From Hyphomonas pacifica (GTDB lineage: Bacteria; Pseudomonadota; Alphaproteobacteria; Caulobacterales; Hyphomonadaceae): a stretch of DNA of 64,000 bases. This document shows, piece after piece, positions 35,594 to 45,030 of this stretch. The stretch's first letter is position 1; each line of letters begins with the position of its first letter. The stretch spans positions 21,058 through 85,057 of the forward strand of contig NZ_AWFA01000007.1 in NCBI RefSeq assembly GCF_000682675.1. Reading direction: 5' to 3'. Position numbers and translations under genes: made by a program. The notes under the pieces were generated by a model. That model did no database searches. It saw only the letters and a list, made by a program, of their open reading frames with translations, and had not been told where the DNA came from.

Positions 35594-36112
35594 ATGATGC
35601 CTTTACAGCCCTCAGATATCGCACTCTTCCTGGTCTCATTCGCGGCCTGCATCTACTGTGCCATTCTCAGCCGTCGGTTGAAGGCCCTGCAGAACACGCG
35701 CAATGGCCTGGGCGCGACGATCCGCGCCATGTCTGAATCCGTGGCGGCGGTATCTTCCGCACGCAATGAGACACAGACCCAGGCCAAAGAGATCGCGGTC
35801 CGGCTAAGCGCACTGCTTCAGGAAGCCTCCGAAGCGACGATAAGCCTGTCTGAACTCAAGCACGCCATTGAAGTGAAAGAGGCCGAAACATCCCGTCGCT
35901 ATCAATCTGCTGAAGCGGACCTCAGAAAGACCATGCGCGATGCAGTAACGCAGTCTGGCAGCCGTATCATGGAAATCAAACAACTGATTGAGCGTCTCGA
36001 AACACTAACTGGACGCGCGGTATCAAATTTCAACAGCTCGGAATTCCTTTTCGACGAAGAGGAACAGGGCATCCAGAAAAAGGTTTATGAGAGCTATGGG
36101 CAAAAACGGTAA
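35594..36112 (+). CDS. DUF6468 family flagellar-locus protein
   Basis: A 172-residue protein with an N-terminal membrane anchor (IALFLVSFAACIYCAILSRRL) and a long coiled-coil cytoplasmic part (for example LKALQNTRNGLGATIRAM and the Glu/Ala-rich helix after). Such proteins are encoded beside fliL/fliM in alphaproteobacteria and are grouped as DUF6468; their role is not known. It lies 1 bp after fliL and overlaps motE. Confidence 0.72.
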   Translation: MMPLQPSDIALFLVSFAACIYCAILSRRLKALQNTRNGLGATIRAMSESVAAVSSARNETQTQAKEIAVRLSALLQEASEATISLSELKHAIEVKEAETSRRYQSAEADLRKTMRDAVTQSGSRIMEIKQLIERLETLTGRAVSNFNSSEFLFDEEEQGIQKKVYESYGQKR

Positions 36113-36707
36113 CGGACGCACCAACGTCTTGCTCACAATTGGTGTGCTCTTCACGTTAGCCGGCGGAACACGCTGGCTGCCTCAAGCCTTTGCGACAACC
36201 GAGCATGACAAGGCACAGGCGAGCCTGGCACCAACCGCCCTGCCTACAGCCTATAGTGTGGATTCAACAGACAAGGTCCGGAACATTTGCTTCAGCGACG
36301 ACATGGCCGAGGCCTTGGAGCAAGATCAGAAGAATATCGAACAGCGTATCGCTGACCTGCGGGATGAAGAGATCCAAGTTCAAAACCGGAAGCTGGAGCT
36401 GGACCAGCAGGCAGAAGACCTGAAGGCTATCCAGGTGGAACTGGACCAGAAATGGCAAAAAATGTCTGAAACAGCCAATCAGGACATTCAGCATCTGGCA
36501 CAGATGTATGGAGCCATGAAGCCCGATCAGGCGGCCAGCATCTTCAATCAGATGGACCCAGGCTTCGCGGCCGGCTTTCTACGGCTCATTCCCAGCGACC
36601 AGGCGGGTCTAATCATGGCCAACATGCAGAGCGATAAAGCCTACATTGTCAGTGTAAAGCTGGCATCGCAAAACAAGGATGTCCGCGAAGCCCTGGCCAA
36701 TCCATAA
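36087..36707 (+). CDS. motE: MotE / MgtE N-terminal-domain flagellar protein
   Basis: A 206-residue exported or membrane-anchored protein: an N-terminal hydrophobic segment (VLLTIGVLFTLAGGTRWLPQAF), a long coiled coil (about residues 75-130), and a C-terminal MgtE-N-like domain (MKPDQAASIFNQMDPGFAAGFLRLI). In rhizobia MotE is a periplasmic chaperone for MotC. It overlaps the preceding gene by 26 bp; the start may be the ATG at 36087 or at 36096. Confidence 0.75.
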   Translation: MRAMGKNGNGRTNVLLTIGVLFTLAGGTRWLPQAFATTEHDKAQASLAPTALPTAYSVDSTDKVRNICFSDDMAEALEQDQKNIEQRIADLRDEEIQVQNRKLELDQQAEDLKAIQVELDQKWQKMSETANQDIQHLAQMYGAMKPDQAASIFNQMDPGFAAGFLRLIPSDQAGLIMANMQSDKAYIVSVKLASQNKDVREALANP

Positions 36708-36729
36708 GGCTTCCGTATCTCAAAGTGCC

Positions 36730-36879
36730 TCAGAGTGGTTTGTCTTCGTCTTCCAGAATCCGGTAAGAGGCCCCGTCAAGGTCTTCATACTGGCCCGAAT
36801 TCACCGACCAGATAAAAGCGGCGAGCCCCGCAGCGCCGAGACAAAGCGCGACCGGGATAAGATAGATAATGATTTCCAT
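36730..36879 (-). CDS. ccoS: cbb3 oxidase assembly protein CcoS
   Basis: A 49-residue single-span membrane protein (MEIIIYLIPVALCLGAAGLA, then FIWSVNSGQYEDLDG). The IP-rich span and the GQYEDLDG motif identify CcoS, which is needed to insert cofactors into cbb3 oxidase. The start shares a base with the ccoI stop codon (TAATG). It is the last gene of the ccoNOQP-GHIS unit. Confidence 0.93.
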   Translation of the reverse strand: MEIIIYLIPVALCLGAAGLAAFIWSVNSGQYEDLDGASYRILEDEDKPL

Positions 36880-39095
36880 TAGCTCCGGCCTCCGGCTTCA
36901 ATACGCAACGCATTAAGCGTCACGATAAGGGAGGAGGCCGACATGGCAATGGCGGCCACCAGCGGCGTCACGTGGCCGGTAACGGCGATCGGCACCGCAA
37001 TAACATTGTAGATGGCAGCCAAGCCGAAATTCTGCCGTGTAATGTTCTGCGCGCGTTTGGCCGTCTCCAGGATGAAGGGCACTTTTTCCGGGCCGCCACT
37101 ATACACCGCATCACTGGCAGACTGGCTGATATCCATGGCTGTGCCAGGTGCAAGTGCCGCATGAGCCAAGGACAGCGCACCGGCATCGTTCAGACCATCT
37201 CCGACCATCAGGACATTATGACCCTCAGCGCGCAGCGCTTCGAGGCGCTTCACTTTCACGGCTGGTGATGCAGAAGCGGTCCAGCGGTTGATGCCCACAT
37301 CACGGGAAACTGCCGCAACCGCTTCTTCTCGATCGCCGGACAGAACTTCCAGTTCGTAGCCCTTTGCCTGAAGCGTCTCGACCGTCTTGCGCGTGCCAGC
37401 CTGAGCGGTATCGCGGAAATCAAATCGCACTGGCGCATCATCGCCGCAGGTGAACCACAGGACAGGGCCTTTGGCAGCGTCCTGTGGTGCTCCCGTCCAG
37501 TCTGCAGATCCCAATCTACAGATCTTACCGTCAATCTCCGCTTCAAGACCAAGCCCGGGCTGTTCCTTTACATTGGCTGCCATATGACCCGGCCCTGCCG
37601 CGGCGACCAGTGCGCGCGACAACGGGTGACGGCTGGCCCGCGCCAAAGACGCTGCCATGACCAGTATGTCAGCAGGAATACTGTCTACATCCATCAATTC
37701 AGGCTCACCGAGGGTCAGCGTACCTGTCTTGTCGAAAACAATGTGATCAATTTCCGACAGACGCTCCAATGCATCTCCGGATTTGAGGAAGACACCCTTC
37801 CTGAACAGGCGACCAGAGGCCACGACTTGGGCCACAGGTGCTGCCAGCGCCAAGGCGCAGGGACATGTGATGATCAACGTCGTTACGGCGATCATGATGG
37901 CATGTTCAACGCCCGCTCCCAGCATCAGCCAACCCAGGAAGGCCAATGCTGCAGTCGTATGCACGAAAGGCACATACAGGCTGACAGCACGATCTGCTAT
38001 CTTGCGATAGCCGCTGCGGCGCTGCTCCCCTGCCTCCATCATGCGAGCAATATCTGAGAGGAGGGAATCTTCCGTACCAGCCAAAGCCTGCCCCGTAAGA
38101 GGTGCACCAAGATTGACGGAACCTGCAAACAGCGTGCTGCCAGCACTTGCAAGCCGCGGCAGGCTTTCGCCGGTCACAAGGCTCTCATCAATTTCGCTGG
38201 CACCGTCCAGAATGGTCATGTCCACGACCGCCCGCTCACCTGCGGCAAGCAAAAGTTTGTCACCCGCCACAACCTCTGCAGCCCTAACGGCATTTACCTC
38301 GCCATTGGCAGACAGTCGATTGACGGAGCGATTTTGTAGCGAGGCCAAATCAAGGGCCGCCGAATACGCCCGGCGCCGCAGACGGGCATCCAGAAAGCGG
38401 CCGATAAGCAAAAAGAAGAGCAACATGACGCACGCATCAAAATAGGCGTGCTCTGCTCCTTTGATTGTGGCCCAGACGCTGACTGAAAACGCCAGAATGA
38501 CCGCCAGCGAGATAGGCACATCCATGTTGGCCTTGCCCTTGCGCAGGACAGACCATGCAGAACTGAAGAAGTGTCGTCCTGAGAAGATAATTGCTGGCAG
38601 GGCAATCAGGCCTGAGATCGCATGCAGGCCGCGTCGGGTCGCCTCGCCCATTTCACCATGCCCGCCCCAGACAGAGACAGACAGCAGCATTATGTTCGCC
38701 GCCGCAAAGCCAGCAACACCCATGGCGACCAGCAGCTTGCGCTCTTCTGCCTTGTGCAGATCCGCATCGTTCGCCTCAGCACGAGCAGACACACCATAAC
38801 CCAGATCCCGCACGGTTTGCGCAACCCGGTTAGGATCGAGTGATCCAGTCCAACGGACGTCTGTTGCCCCTGTGGACAAATTCATGCGCGCCGCCGTGAC
38901 GCCCGGCAGCGCTTGGAGAGCCCCCTCAATCTTGGAGAGGCACCCTCCACACTTTGCCCCGCGCACAGATAGGGAGAGGGCTTTTTCCCGGCCAGTTTCG
39001 CGTACAAAGGCCGAAAAGTCGCTCGCACGGTCTTCTGTCGGCGGCGCGAGCCCCGACGGACACCCCCTCTCCAGCGGGTCAGCCATCATGCTCAT
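36879..39095 (-). CDS. ccoI: Copper-translocating P-type ATPase CcoI/FixI
   Basis: Exports copper to the periplasm for the CuB site of cbb3 oxidase. The 738 residues include an N-terminal heavy-metal-binding domain with CGGC, eight membrane spans with the CPC motif (ITCPCALALAAPVAQV), the phosphorylation site DKTGTLT and the hinge MVGDGLNDAGAL. Cys-Pro-Ser near the start (RGCPSG) may add a metal ligand. Overlaps with ccoH and ccoS show tight coupling. Confidence 0.96.
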   Translation of the reverse strand: MSMMADPLERGCPSGLAPPTEDRASDFSAFVRETGREKALSLSVRGAKCGGCLSKIEGALQALPGVTAARMNLSTGATDVRWTGSLDPNRVAQTVRDLGYGVSARAEANDADLHKAEERKLLVAMGVAGFAAANIMLLSVSVWGGHGEMGEATRRGLHAISGLIALPAIIFSGRHFFSSAWSVLRKGKANMDVPISLAVILAFSVSVWATIKGAEHAYFDACVMLLFFLLIGRFLDARLRRRAYSAALDLASLQNRSVNRLSANGEVNAVRAAEVVAGDKLLLAAGERAVVDMTILDGASEIDESLVTGESLPRLASAGSTLFAGSVNLGAPLTGQALAGTEDSLLSDIARMMEAGEQRRSGYRKIADRAVSLYVPFVHTTAALAFLGWLMLGAGVEHAIMIAVTTLIITCPCALALAAPVAQVVASGRLFRKGVFLKSGDALERLSEIDHIVFDKTGTLTLGEPELMDVDSIPADILVMAASLARASRHPLSRALVAAAGPGHMAANVKEQPGLGLEAEIDGKICRLGSADWTGAPQDAAKGPVLWFTCGDDAPVRFDFRDTAQAGTRKTVETLQAKGYELEVLSGDREEAVAAVSRDVGINRWTASASPAVKVKRLEALRAEGHNVLMVGDGLNDAGALSLAHAALAPGTAMDISQSASDAVYSGGPEKVPFILETAKRAQNITRQNFGLAAIYNVIAVPIAVTGHVTPLVAAIAMSASSLIVTLNALRIEAGGRS

Positions 39096-39604
39096 CGTAT
39101 CAGCAGCGTTTTGCTCGCAGTGAAGAGAGTTTCACCCTCAGCCTCTGCCTGGACAGTGGCTTGCAAGGTCCATTTTCCAGCCGGTAGCTCAACCGGCAGG
39201 TCTGCCACATAATCCCCATTGCCAATCGAGGACAGCTCTATTGGTGTGTCGAGTGTCGCATTTGCAGCATGTTTCAGGAGAGCGCCAACATGCATAGTGC
39301 TGAGCGCGTTTCCTTTGGCGTCTTCGAGATGGAAGCGGACAACACCGTCCTCAAGACCCGCCTGGGCCTGCCAGCCCAGTTCACTCTGGGCTTGGCGTGC
39401 AGCCAGGGTCGAGTTGTAATTTAGCCCCTGCAAATAGGATTTTTCAACATCCTCACCTGGAAAAGACGTGATCGCCTTTTCCAGAAAAATGCCATTCACC
39501 ACAAACATGAGCCCGAAAAAGCCCATGAAATACATCAATACATGGCGCCCTTTTAGACGCTTACCGGAAGACGGTTCGCTGGAAGTCATATCCTGAACAC
39601 TCAT
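39092..39604 (-). CDS. ccoH: cbb3 oxidase assembly protein FixH/CcoH
   Basis: A 170-residue single-span membrane protein with a FixH signature: an N-terminal anchor (HVLMYFMGFFGLMFVVNGIF) followed by a periplasmic domain with SYLQGLNYNSTLAARQAQSELGW. It stabilises early cbb3 assembly intermediates. It overlaps both neighbours, ccoG and ccoI. Confidence 0.94.
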   Translation of the reverse strand: MSVQDMTSSEPSSGKRLKGRHVLMYFMGFFGLMFVVNGIFLEKAITSFPGEDVEKSYLQGLNYNSTLAARQAQSELGWQAQAGLEDGVVRFHLEDAKGNALSTMHVGALLKHAANATLDTPIELSSIGNGDYVADLPVELPAGKWTLQATVQAEAEGETLFTASKTLLIR

Positions 39605-41073
39605 TACTTAGCTCCTTGGAACGGTACGCTATTCCGTGTCGTTTCGCCAGTTTCCGGATCTGTCGTCTCAAAGATGAGTGTACGACGCGGTTCTCCAGCG
39701 GGCGCGGTTACCAGAAGACGGTACCGGTCCACGCCATAGGCATCTACAGGTAGCTCGAACTCGCCATCCAGATCATCTTCCATGCCAATGACCGAGACAG
39801 TTGCACCCTCAATACCAGATACTTTCAGGATGAGCGTACGGGCATCTGTATCCTTGTTGACGACTTTCAGCGCATAGCCATTACGATAGTCACCAGAGGA
39901 CAGACGCACAAAGGGTGGAGACCTGTCTTTCAGGACGTTCACTTCGAAAGTAGACTTCGTCATCAGGCCAAACACCATGATGCCACCGATGACCGCCATC
40001 AGAGCCGCATAAAGAATCGTGCGCACGCGGAACGGGTGCCATCTCGGCGGCTTGCGGCCTTCCACGCGCGCCGTTACAGCGGTGTCGGTGTCATAGGCAA
40101 TAAGGCCTTTAGGCCGACCAATACGCACCATCATTTCATCGCAGGCATCAATACAGAGTGCACAATGGATACATTCCAGCTGTGACCCATCGCGGATGTC
40201 GATACCCATCGGGCAGACCTGCACACACTGATTACAGTCAATGCAATCACCCCGGCCTTCCCAGTCTTGGTCCTTACGCTTAGGACCACGTGGCTCACCG
40301 CGGTCATAGCGATATGTTACATTCAGGGCATCCTCATCTGTCAGGGCCCCCTGAATACGCGGCCACGGGCACATATAGGTACAAACCTGCTCGCGCATCA
40401 TGCCGGCCAGGAAATAGGTCGTCATGGTCAGGATGCCGGCAAACCAATAAGCAGACAGCGGCGCTTCGCCAGTGAACCACCCCTTCGCCACAGTAGGCGC
40501 GTCATGCCAGTAAAGAATGAAGGCACCACCCGTCCAGAAGGCGATAATCAGCCAGACAATATGCTTGCCCAGCTTGCGCCAGACTTTGTTGAAGCTCCAA
40601 GGTGCCTTGTCGAGCCGCATACGGGCCGCACGGTCACCCTCAAAGGCGCGCTCAACCCAGATATAAAGATCTGTCCAAACAGTTTGCGGACAGGTGTATC
40701 CACACCACACTCGTCCGAATAGAGACGTTACAAGGAATAAAAACAAGGCAGCAAGGATCAGCAAACCTGCAATATAATAAGCCTCTTGCGGCCAGATCTG
40801 TATCCAAAAGAAATAGAATTTCTCTCCAGCAAAATCCGCAAGAACCGCCTGATTGGGAATACCCTCTCCCCTATCCCAGCGGATCCACGGTACAATGTAA
40901 TAGGCCCCCAAGGTTAGTGCCATGACGATCCACTTGATCGTCCGGAACTTGCCGTGCGCGAGTTTTGGATAAATCTGACGCCGCTTGGCATAAAGATCCT
41001 CGTGTTGAGGGGGCGCCGGTGCCGACGCCCCCTCTTTCGAGGTCTTGTTATGGGGACCTAAAAGTTCAACCAT
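39604..41073 (-). CDS. ccoG: cbb3 oxidase accessory protein CcoG/FixG
   Basis: Membrane-bound iron-sulfur protein acting as a cupric reductase in cbb3 biogenesis. The 489 residues have several membrane spans, a VWCGYTCPQTVWTDL motif, two 4Fe-4S clusters (CIDCNQCVQVCPMG; CIHCALCIDACDEM), and a C-terminal periplasmic domain. GAGG precedes the ATG. It lies 8 bp after ccoP. Confidence 0.96.
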   Translation of the reverse strand: MVELLGPHNKTSKEGASAPAPPQHEDLYAKRRQIYPKLAHGKFRTIKWIVMALTLGAYYIVPWIRWDRGEGIPNQAVLADFAGEKFYFFWIQIWPQEAYYIAGLLILAALFLFLVTSLFGRVWCGYTCPQTVWTDLYIWVERAFEGDRAARMRLDKAPWSFNKVWRKLGKHIVWLIIAFWTGGAFILYWHDAPTVAKGWFTGEAPLSAYWFAGILTMTTYFLAGMMREQVCTYMCPWPRIQGALTDEDALNVTYRYDRGEPRGPKRKDQDWEGRGDCIDCNQCVQVCPMGIDIRDGSQLECIHCALCIDACDEMMVRIGRPKGLIAYDTDTAVTARVEGRKPPRWHPFRVRTILYAALMAVIGGIMVFGLMTKSTFEVNVLKDRSPPFVRLSSGDYRNGYALKVVNKDTDARTLILKVSGIEGATVSVIGMEDDLDGEFELPVDAYGVDRYRLLVTAPAGEPRRTLIFETTDPETGETTRNSVPFQGAK

Positions 41074-41081
41074 TTGATCCT

Positions 41082-41966
41082 CTATTCTCCGCCACCCAGA
41101 GAGTGGACATAGACTGCCAGGGCCTTGATGGAGGCATCGTCAAGACGGCCCTCCCAGGCTGGCATGTGAGAATTACGGGCATTGTAAATCGTGTTGTAAA
41201 TATCGTCGCGATTGCCGCCGAACAGCCAGTCGGCATCGGTGAGATTTGGTGCCCCGACATTACGCATACCCTTGCCGTTTTCACCATGGCAGCTTGCACA
41301 TTGCTGGGCAAAGATTGGGGTAGCACGCTCTACTGCAGCACCGTCGGCCTCACGGCCAGACAGATCCACAACATACTCTACCAGATCATCAATCTGGCCC
41401 GCTTCAAGAAGACCATCACGGCCAAAGCGCGGCATCATGGAAAATCTTGTGTCAAGATTCTCGGGATCACGAATACCATGCGTGATCGTGTACTGAATGC
41501 CATCCAGCGTCCCGTCCCAAAGCCAGACATCATCTGCGAGAGTTGGGTAGCCTTTGGCACCGCGCCCACCAGAGCCGTGGCAGGTAGCACAATTGTCACC
41601 GAACAGACTGTCACCCATGGCAAGGGCAAACTGCTGAAGTTCACGATCAGTCTCGATCTGCTCCAAGCTAGCATCCAGTAAGATTGCTGAACTTGCAGCT
41701 CGCTTGTCACGCAGCTCCTGAACAGCAACCGCAACATTGTCACGGTCGGACTGGTTACGCAGACCCGGTGTGTTGGTGCCCATACCCGGTAGTGCCGGAA
41801 TGGCGGGCATCAGGATCATGTAAATGATCGCCCAGACAATCGTGGCATACCAGACGATCAGCCACCAGCGAGGCAAGGGCGTATTCAGCTCCTTGATTCC
41901 GTCCCATGAGTGGCCCGTGGTTTCGGTGCCGCTATGGGTGTCGATGTCTTTATTTTGATCAGTCAT
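41082..41966 (-). CDS. ccoP: cbb3 cytochrome c oxidase diheme subunit CcoP
   Basis: Receives electrons from soluble cytochrome c. The 294-residue product has an N-terminal membrane span (WWLIVWYATIVWAIIYMILM) and two c-type heme sites (CATCH and CASCH). The frame is open to 42011, but an ATG at 41966 preceded by AAGGA gives MTDQNKD and overlaps the ccoQ stop region as expected for this operon. Confidence 0.96.
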   Translation of the reverse strand: MTDQNKDIDTHSGTETTGHSWDGIKELNTPLPRWWLIVWYATIVWAIIYMILMPAIPALPGMGTNTPGLRNQSDRDNVAVAVQELRDKRAASSAILLDASLEQIETDRELQQFALAMGDSLFGDNCATCHGSGGRGAKGYPTLADDVWLWDGTLDGIQYTITHGIRDPENLDTRFSMMPRFGRDGLLEAGQIDDLVEYVVDLSGREADGAAVERATPIFAQQCASCHGENGKGMRNVGAPNLTDADWLFGGNRDDIYNTIYNARNSHMPAWEGRLDDASIKALAVYVHSLGGGE

Positions 41967-42120
41967 CGTTAGGTTCCTTATCGGAAAGAGGCATCCGGGC
42001 CGCAGCGTCAAATTTCTCCTGATTACGCGGCCACAGGGCGTAGGCTAGAACACCTGCAAACAACAACACGAAGTAGATCATGCCGCCTGTTTGAGCGAAA
42101 CTCGAAAGCATCTCATACAT
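41959..42120 (-). CDS. ccoQ: cbb3 oxidase small subunit CcoQ
   Basis: A 53-residue single-span protein (MYEMLSSFAQTGGMIYFVLL..., then LWPRNQEKFDAAARMPL) typical of CcoQ/FixQ. It stabilises the oxidase. It was found by translating between ccoO and ccoP; it overlaps the start of ccoP by 8 bp and follows ccoO by 11 bp. Confidence 0.92.
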   Translation of the reverse strand: MYEMLSSFAQTGGMIYFVLLFAGVLAYALWPRNQEKFDAAARMPLSDKEPNDD

Positions 42121-42131
42121 GGCAAGTCTCC

Positions 42132-42902
42132 TTAGCGACGGTTCTTCAGATCACCGGCCTCATAGGTGGAGAAATCCACCAGTGTGCCAGTCATCTGCAG
42201 GTAGGCTACGAGGGCATCCATTTCGGTGATCCGGGTTGGATCGCCATCATAATCGCGGGCCTCAACAGTGCCTTCGCGACCGGATGCTGCCGTATAGGCT
42301 TCAACCAGGCCATCGACATCGTCATATCCGAGATTGTCCGGATCCGCCTGGGCAACAAGGTGCACCTTGGCATTTTCGATCATCTCATCTGTGTACGGCA
42401 CACCAACCAGGCGCTCTGTCTTCAGGCGATCTTTGATGCCATCAAACTTCAGCGTTTTGTCTGCCAGGAAGGCATAAGGCGGCATGACAGACTCCGGCAC
42501 AACAGAGCGAGGGTCCTTCAGGTGGTCAACCTGCCATTCGGCAGAATACTTGCCACCCACGCGGGCCAGGTCAGGACCTGTCCGCTTGGAACCCCACTGG
42601 AAAGGATGGTCGTACATGCTCTCTGCAGCCAGAGAGTAGTGACCATACCGCTCCACCTCATCACGCAGTGGACGGACCATCTGGCTATGACAGACATAAC
42701 ATCCTTCACGGACGTAGATATCACGACCAGCCAGCTCCAGCGGCGTATAGGGCCGCATTCCGTCCACACGCTCGATCGTGTTGTCCATGTACATCAGGGG
42801 TACCATCTGAATGATCCCGCCGATGGACACGACGATGAGTATGCAGATTGTAAGGAGCAGGGAATGACGCTCCAAAACGACGTGCTTATTCATAAGTCCC
42901 AT
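42132..42902 (-). CDS. ccoO: cbb3 cytochrome c oxidase monoheme subunit CcoO
   Basis: Membrane-anchored monoheme cytochrome c passing electrons to CcoN. The 256-residue product has an N-terminal span and one heme motif (CYVCH) within [25 protein letters not shown], diagnostic of CcoO. GGAG precedes the ATG, 13 bp after the ccoN stop. Confidence 0.97.
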   Translation of the reverse strand: MGLMNKHVVLERHSLLLTICILIVVSIGGIIQMVPLMYMDNTIERVDGMRPYTPLELAGRDIYVREGCYVCHSQMVRPLRDEVERYGHYSLAAESMYDHPFQWGSKRTGPDLARVGGKYSAEWQVDHLKDPRSVVPESVMPPYAFLADKTLKFDGIKDRLKTERLVGVPYTDEMIENAKVHLVAQADPDNLGYDDVDGLVEAYTAASGREGTVEARDYDGDPTRITEMDALVAYLQMTGTLVDFSTYEAGDLKNRR

Positions 42903-42915
42903 GGGTCAGCTCCTT

Positions 42916-44595
42916 CTATTCGGCCGGCTGCAGGACAGGCTGGTGAGGACGCGCATATTTCGGATCGATCGTGTCGAAGCTTTCCGCTTCGCCATGACCG
43001 AGCACAGTGCGCACGAGGTTGTAGGCCATCAGGCAGGCACCGCTGAAGTACAGCAAGCCGCCCAGAGCACGGATCATGTAGCTGATGTGTTTGGCATCAA
43101 CGGTTTCCACGAAGCTGTATTCGAGGAAGCCGAATTCATTGTAGGCGCGCCACATCAGACCTTCGGTGATCCCGGCGAACCACATGGAGATCATGTAGAA
43201 CAGGATACCGATGGTTGAGACCCAGAAGTGCCATTCGACAAGGGATTTGGAGAACAAAGCCTTCTTCTTCCACAGCCACGGGACAAGGCAATAGAGAGCA
43301 CCGAAGGAAATGTATCCAACCCAGCCCAGAGCACCGGAGTGCACGTGGCCAATACCCCATTCAGTATAGTGAGACAGAGAATTCACAGCCCGCACAGACA
43401 TCAGAGGCCCTTCGAAAGTGGACATGCCGTAGAAAGCCAGGCTGACTACCATCATCCGGACAACCGGATCGGTCCGCAGCTTGTCCCAGGCACCAGATAG
43501 GGTCATGACGCCGTTGATCATGCCGCCCCAGCTGGGCATCCACAACATGACAGAGAAGGTCATGCCCAGTGTCTGCGCCCATTGTGGCAGAGCCGTATAG
43601 TGCAGGTGGTGCGGACCCGCCCAGATGTAGATAAAAATCAGAGACCAGAAGTGTACGATAGACAGGCGGTAAGAATAGACCGGCCGGTTCACGCGCTTCG
43701 GAATGAAGTAGTACATGATGGCCAGGAAGCCTGTGGTCAGGAAGAAGCCCACAGCGTTATGACCATACCACCACTGTGTCATGGCGTCCTGTACGCCGGA
43801 GAAGACCTGCACGGATTTTGAGCCCGTGAAGCTGACCGGAACGGACAGGTTGTTGACGATGTGCAACATCGCAATGGTTACGATGAAGGATAAGTAGAAC
43901 CAGTTGGCCACATAGATGTGGGGCTCTTTCCGCTTCCAGATCGTGCCAAGGAAAACCAACAGATAGGCAACCCAGACGAGGGTCAGCCACCAGTCGACAT
44001 ACCATTCCGGCTCAGCATACTCCTTGGATTGGGTGATCCCGAGCAGATATCCGGTCGCCGCCAAAACGATGAAGATCTGGTATCCCCAGAAAACAAACCA
44101 AGGCCACATACCACCGGCCAGACGCGCACGGCAGGTACGCTGAACGACATAGAAACTCGTCGCCAGAAGAACGTTACCCCCGAATGCGAAGATCACTGCA
44201 GATGTGTGCAGCGGTCTCAGACGTCCGAAATTGGTAAATCCCCACTCAGGGAAATACATGAAATGAGGGAATGTCAGCTGGAGAGCGATCACAACGCCGA
44301 CCAAAAGCCCCGCAATGCCCCAGAACATGGAGGCGGCAACGCCCCACTTCACAATGGCATTTTCATATTCTGACTGGTCGAACGGATTGCGTCCGAGCAA
44401 CTGGCCTGCCCACATAGACATGCCGACGAGAAAGGCCCCCGCCAGTCCAATAAAAGTCCAGGCCTGAACGGCCATACCTGTATCCTTGGCACCTGCTGCC
44501 ATCAGCAGTGCCAAGATCATGAAGACGCCCAGCAATGCACCCACCATCAATACGGTAGATGTATCACTCCGCCCTCTTGCGATCACATTCGCCAT
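42916..44595 (-). CDS. ccoN: cbb3 cytochrome c oxidase catalytic subunit CcoN
   Basis: Catalytic heme-copper subunit that reduces oxygen to water and pumps protons, with high oxygen affinity. The 559 residues have at least twelve membrane spans and the conserved histidine segments ([59 protein letters not shown]). The frame continues to 44754, but the ATG at 44595 with GGGGAG upstream is the likely start. No FNR/FixK box (TTGAT-N4-ATCAA) is seen upstream. Confidence 0.97.
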   Translation of the reverse strand: MANVIARGRSDTSTVLMVGALLGVFMILALLMAAGAKDTGMAVQAWTFIGLAGAFLVGMSMWAGQLLGRNPFDQSEYENAIVKWGVAASMFWGIAGLLVGVVIALQLTFPHFMYFPEWGFTNFGRLRPLHTSAVIFAFGGNVLLATSFYVVQRTCRARLAGGMWPWFVFWGYQIFIVLAATGYLLGITQSKEYAEPEWYVDWWLTLVWVAYLLVFLGTIWKRKEPHIYVANWFYLSFIVTIAMLHIVNNLSVPVSFTGSKSVQVFSGVQDAMTQWWYGHNAVGFFLTTGFLAIMYYFIPKRVNRPVYSYRLSIVHFWSLIFIYIWAGPHHLHYTALPQWAQTLGMTFSVMLWMPSWGGMINGVMTLSGAWDKLRTDPVVRMMVVSLAFYGMSTFEGPLMSVRAVNSLSHYTEWGIGHVHSGALGWVGYISFGALYCLVPWLWKKKALFSKSLVEWHFWVSTIGILFYMISMWFAGITEGLMWRAYNEFGFLEYSFVETVDAKHISYMIRALGGLLYFSGACLMAYNLVRTVLGHGEAESFDTIDPKYARPHQPVLQPAE

Positions 44596-44747
44596 GAGAT
44601 TGCTCCCCATTTGCGCCCGGGATGAGCGCGTGTGTAGAATAAACTGTGCGTATGCCGGGTGCCCCCGACACTGAATAGGTGTTTTCCCGTATGGGCGACG
44701 CGGGTTTACGCGCTCTAAAGTCGCACCAGATTTCACGGAGGCGAAAA

Positions 44748-45011
44748 ATGCCATTTCTTGCGCAACTGCTTACCGCGCTCACCTTGCTGGTGGCAGGTCT
44801 TATTAAGGCCGTGTCACACATGACGGTTATCTCAACACTCAGCATCCCGACATGTCTAGGCAATTCCCAGACAATCGCCCTGAATGTGAGCTTTTGGGAG
44901 CGTGCTCATTGCTGGGGGTGCTACGCAGCGCTGACCGGGGCTGTGTGGCTGACAATTCTGTCTGTCCTGGCTCTTCCGCGCTACCGTGCACGCTTGATAC
45001 GTGCCAAATGA
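44748..45011 (+). CDS. Small membrane protein with CWGC motif, unknown
   Basis: An 87-residue protein with two predicted membrane segments ([15 protein letters not shown] and [18 protein letters not shown]) and a Cys pair in HCWGCYAAL just before the second. GGAGG at a good distance selects the ATG at 44748. It lies between the divergent ccoN unit and fixL, whose frame it approaches within 20 bp, so it is probably the first gene of a small-protein-fixL-fixJ unit. The Cys motif could bind metal or be redox active, but no family was recognised. Confidence 0.7.
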   Translation: MPFLAQLLTALTLLVAGLIKAVSHMTVISTLSIPTCLGNSQTIALNVSFWERAHCWGCYAALTGAVWLTILSVLALPRYRARLIRAK

Positions 45012-45030
45012 CGCTTACAAGGGATGGCTC

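Noticed and set aside
42360..43046. A 228-codon open frame antisense to ccoO and ccoN
   Set aside because: Covers the coding strand of two certain genes and has no recognisable domain.
44596..44747. FNR/FixK box controlling ccoN
   Set aside because: No TTGAT-N4-ATCAA or close variant is visible on either strand.
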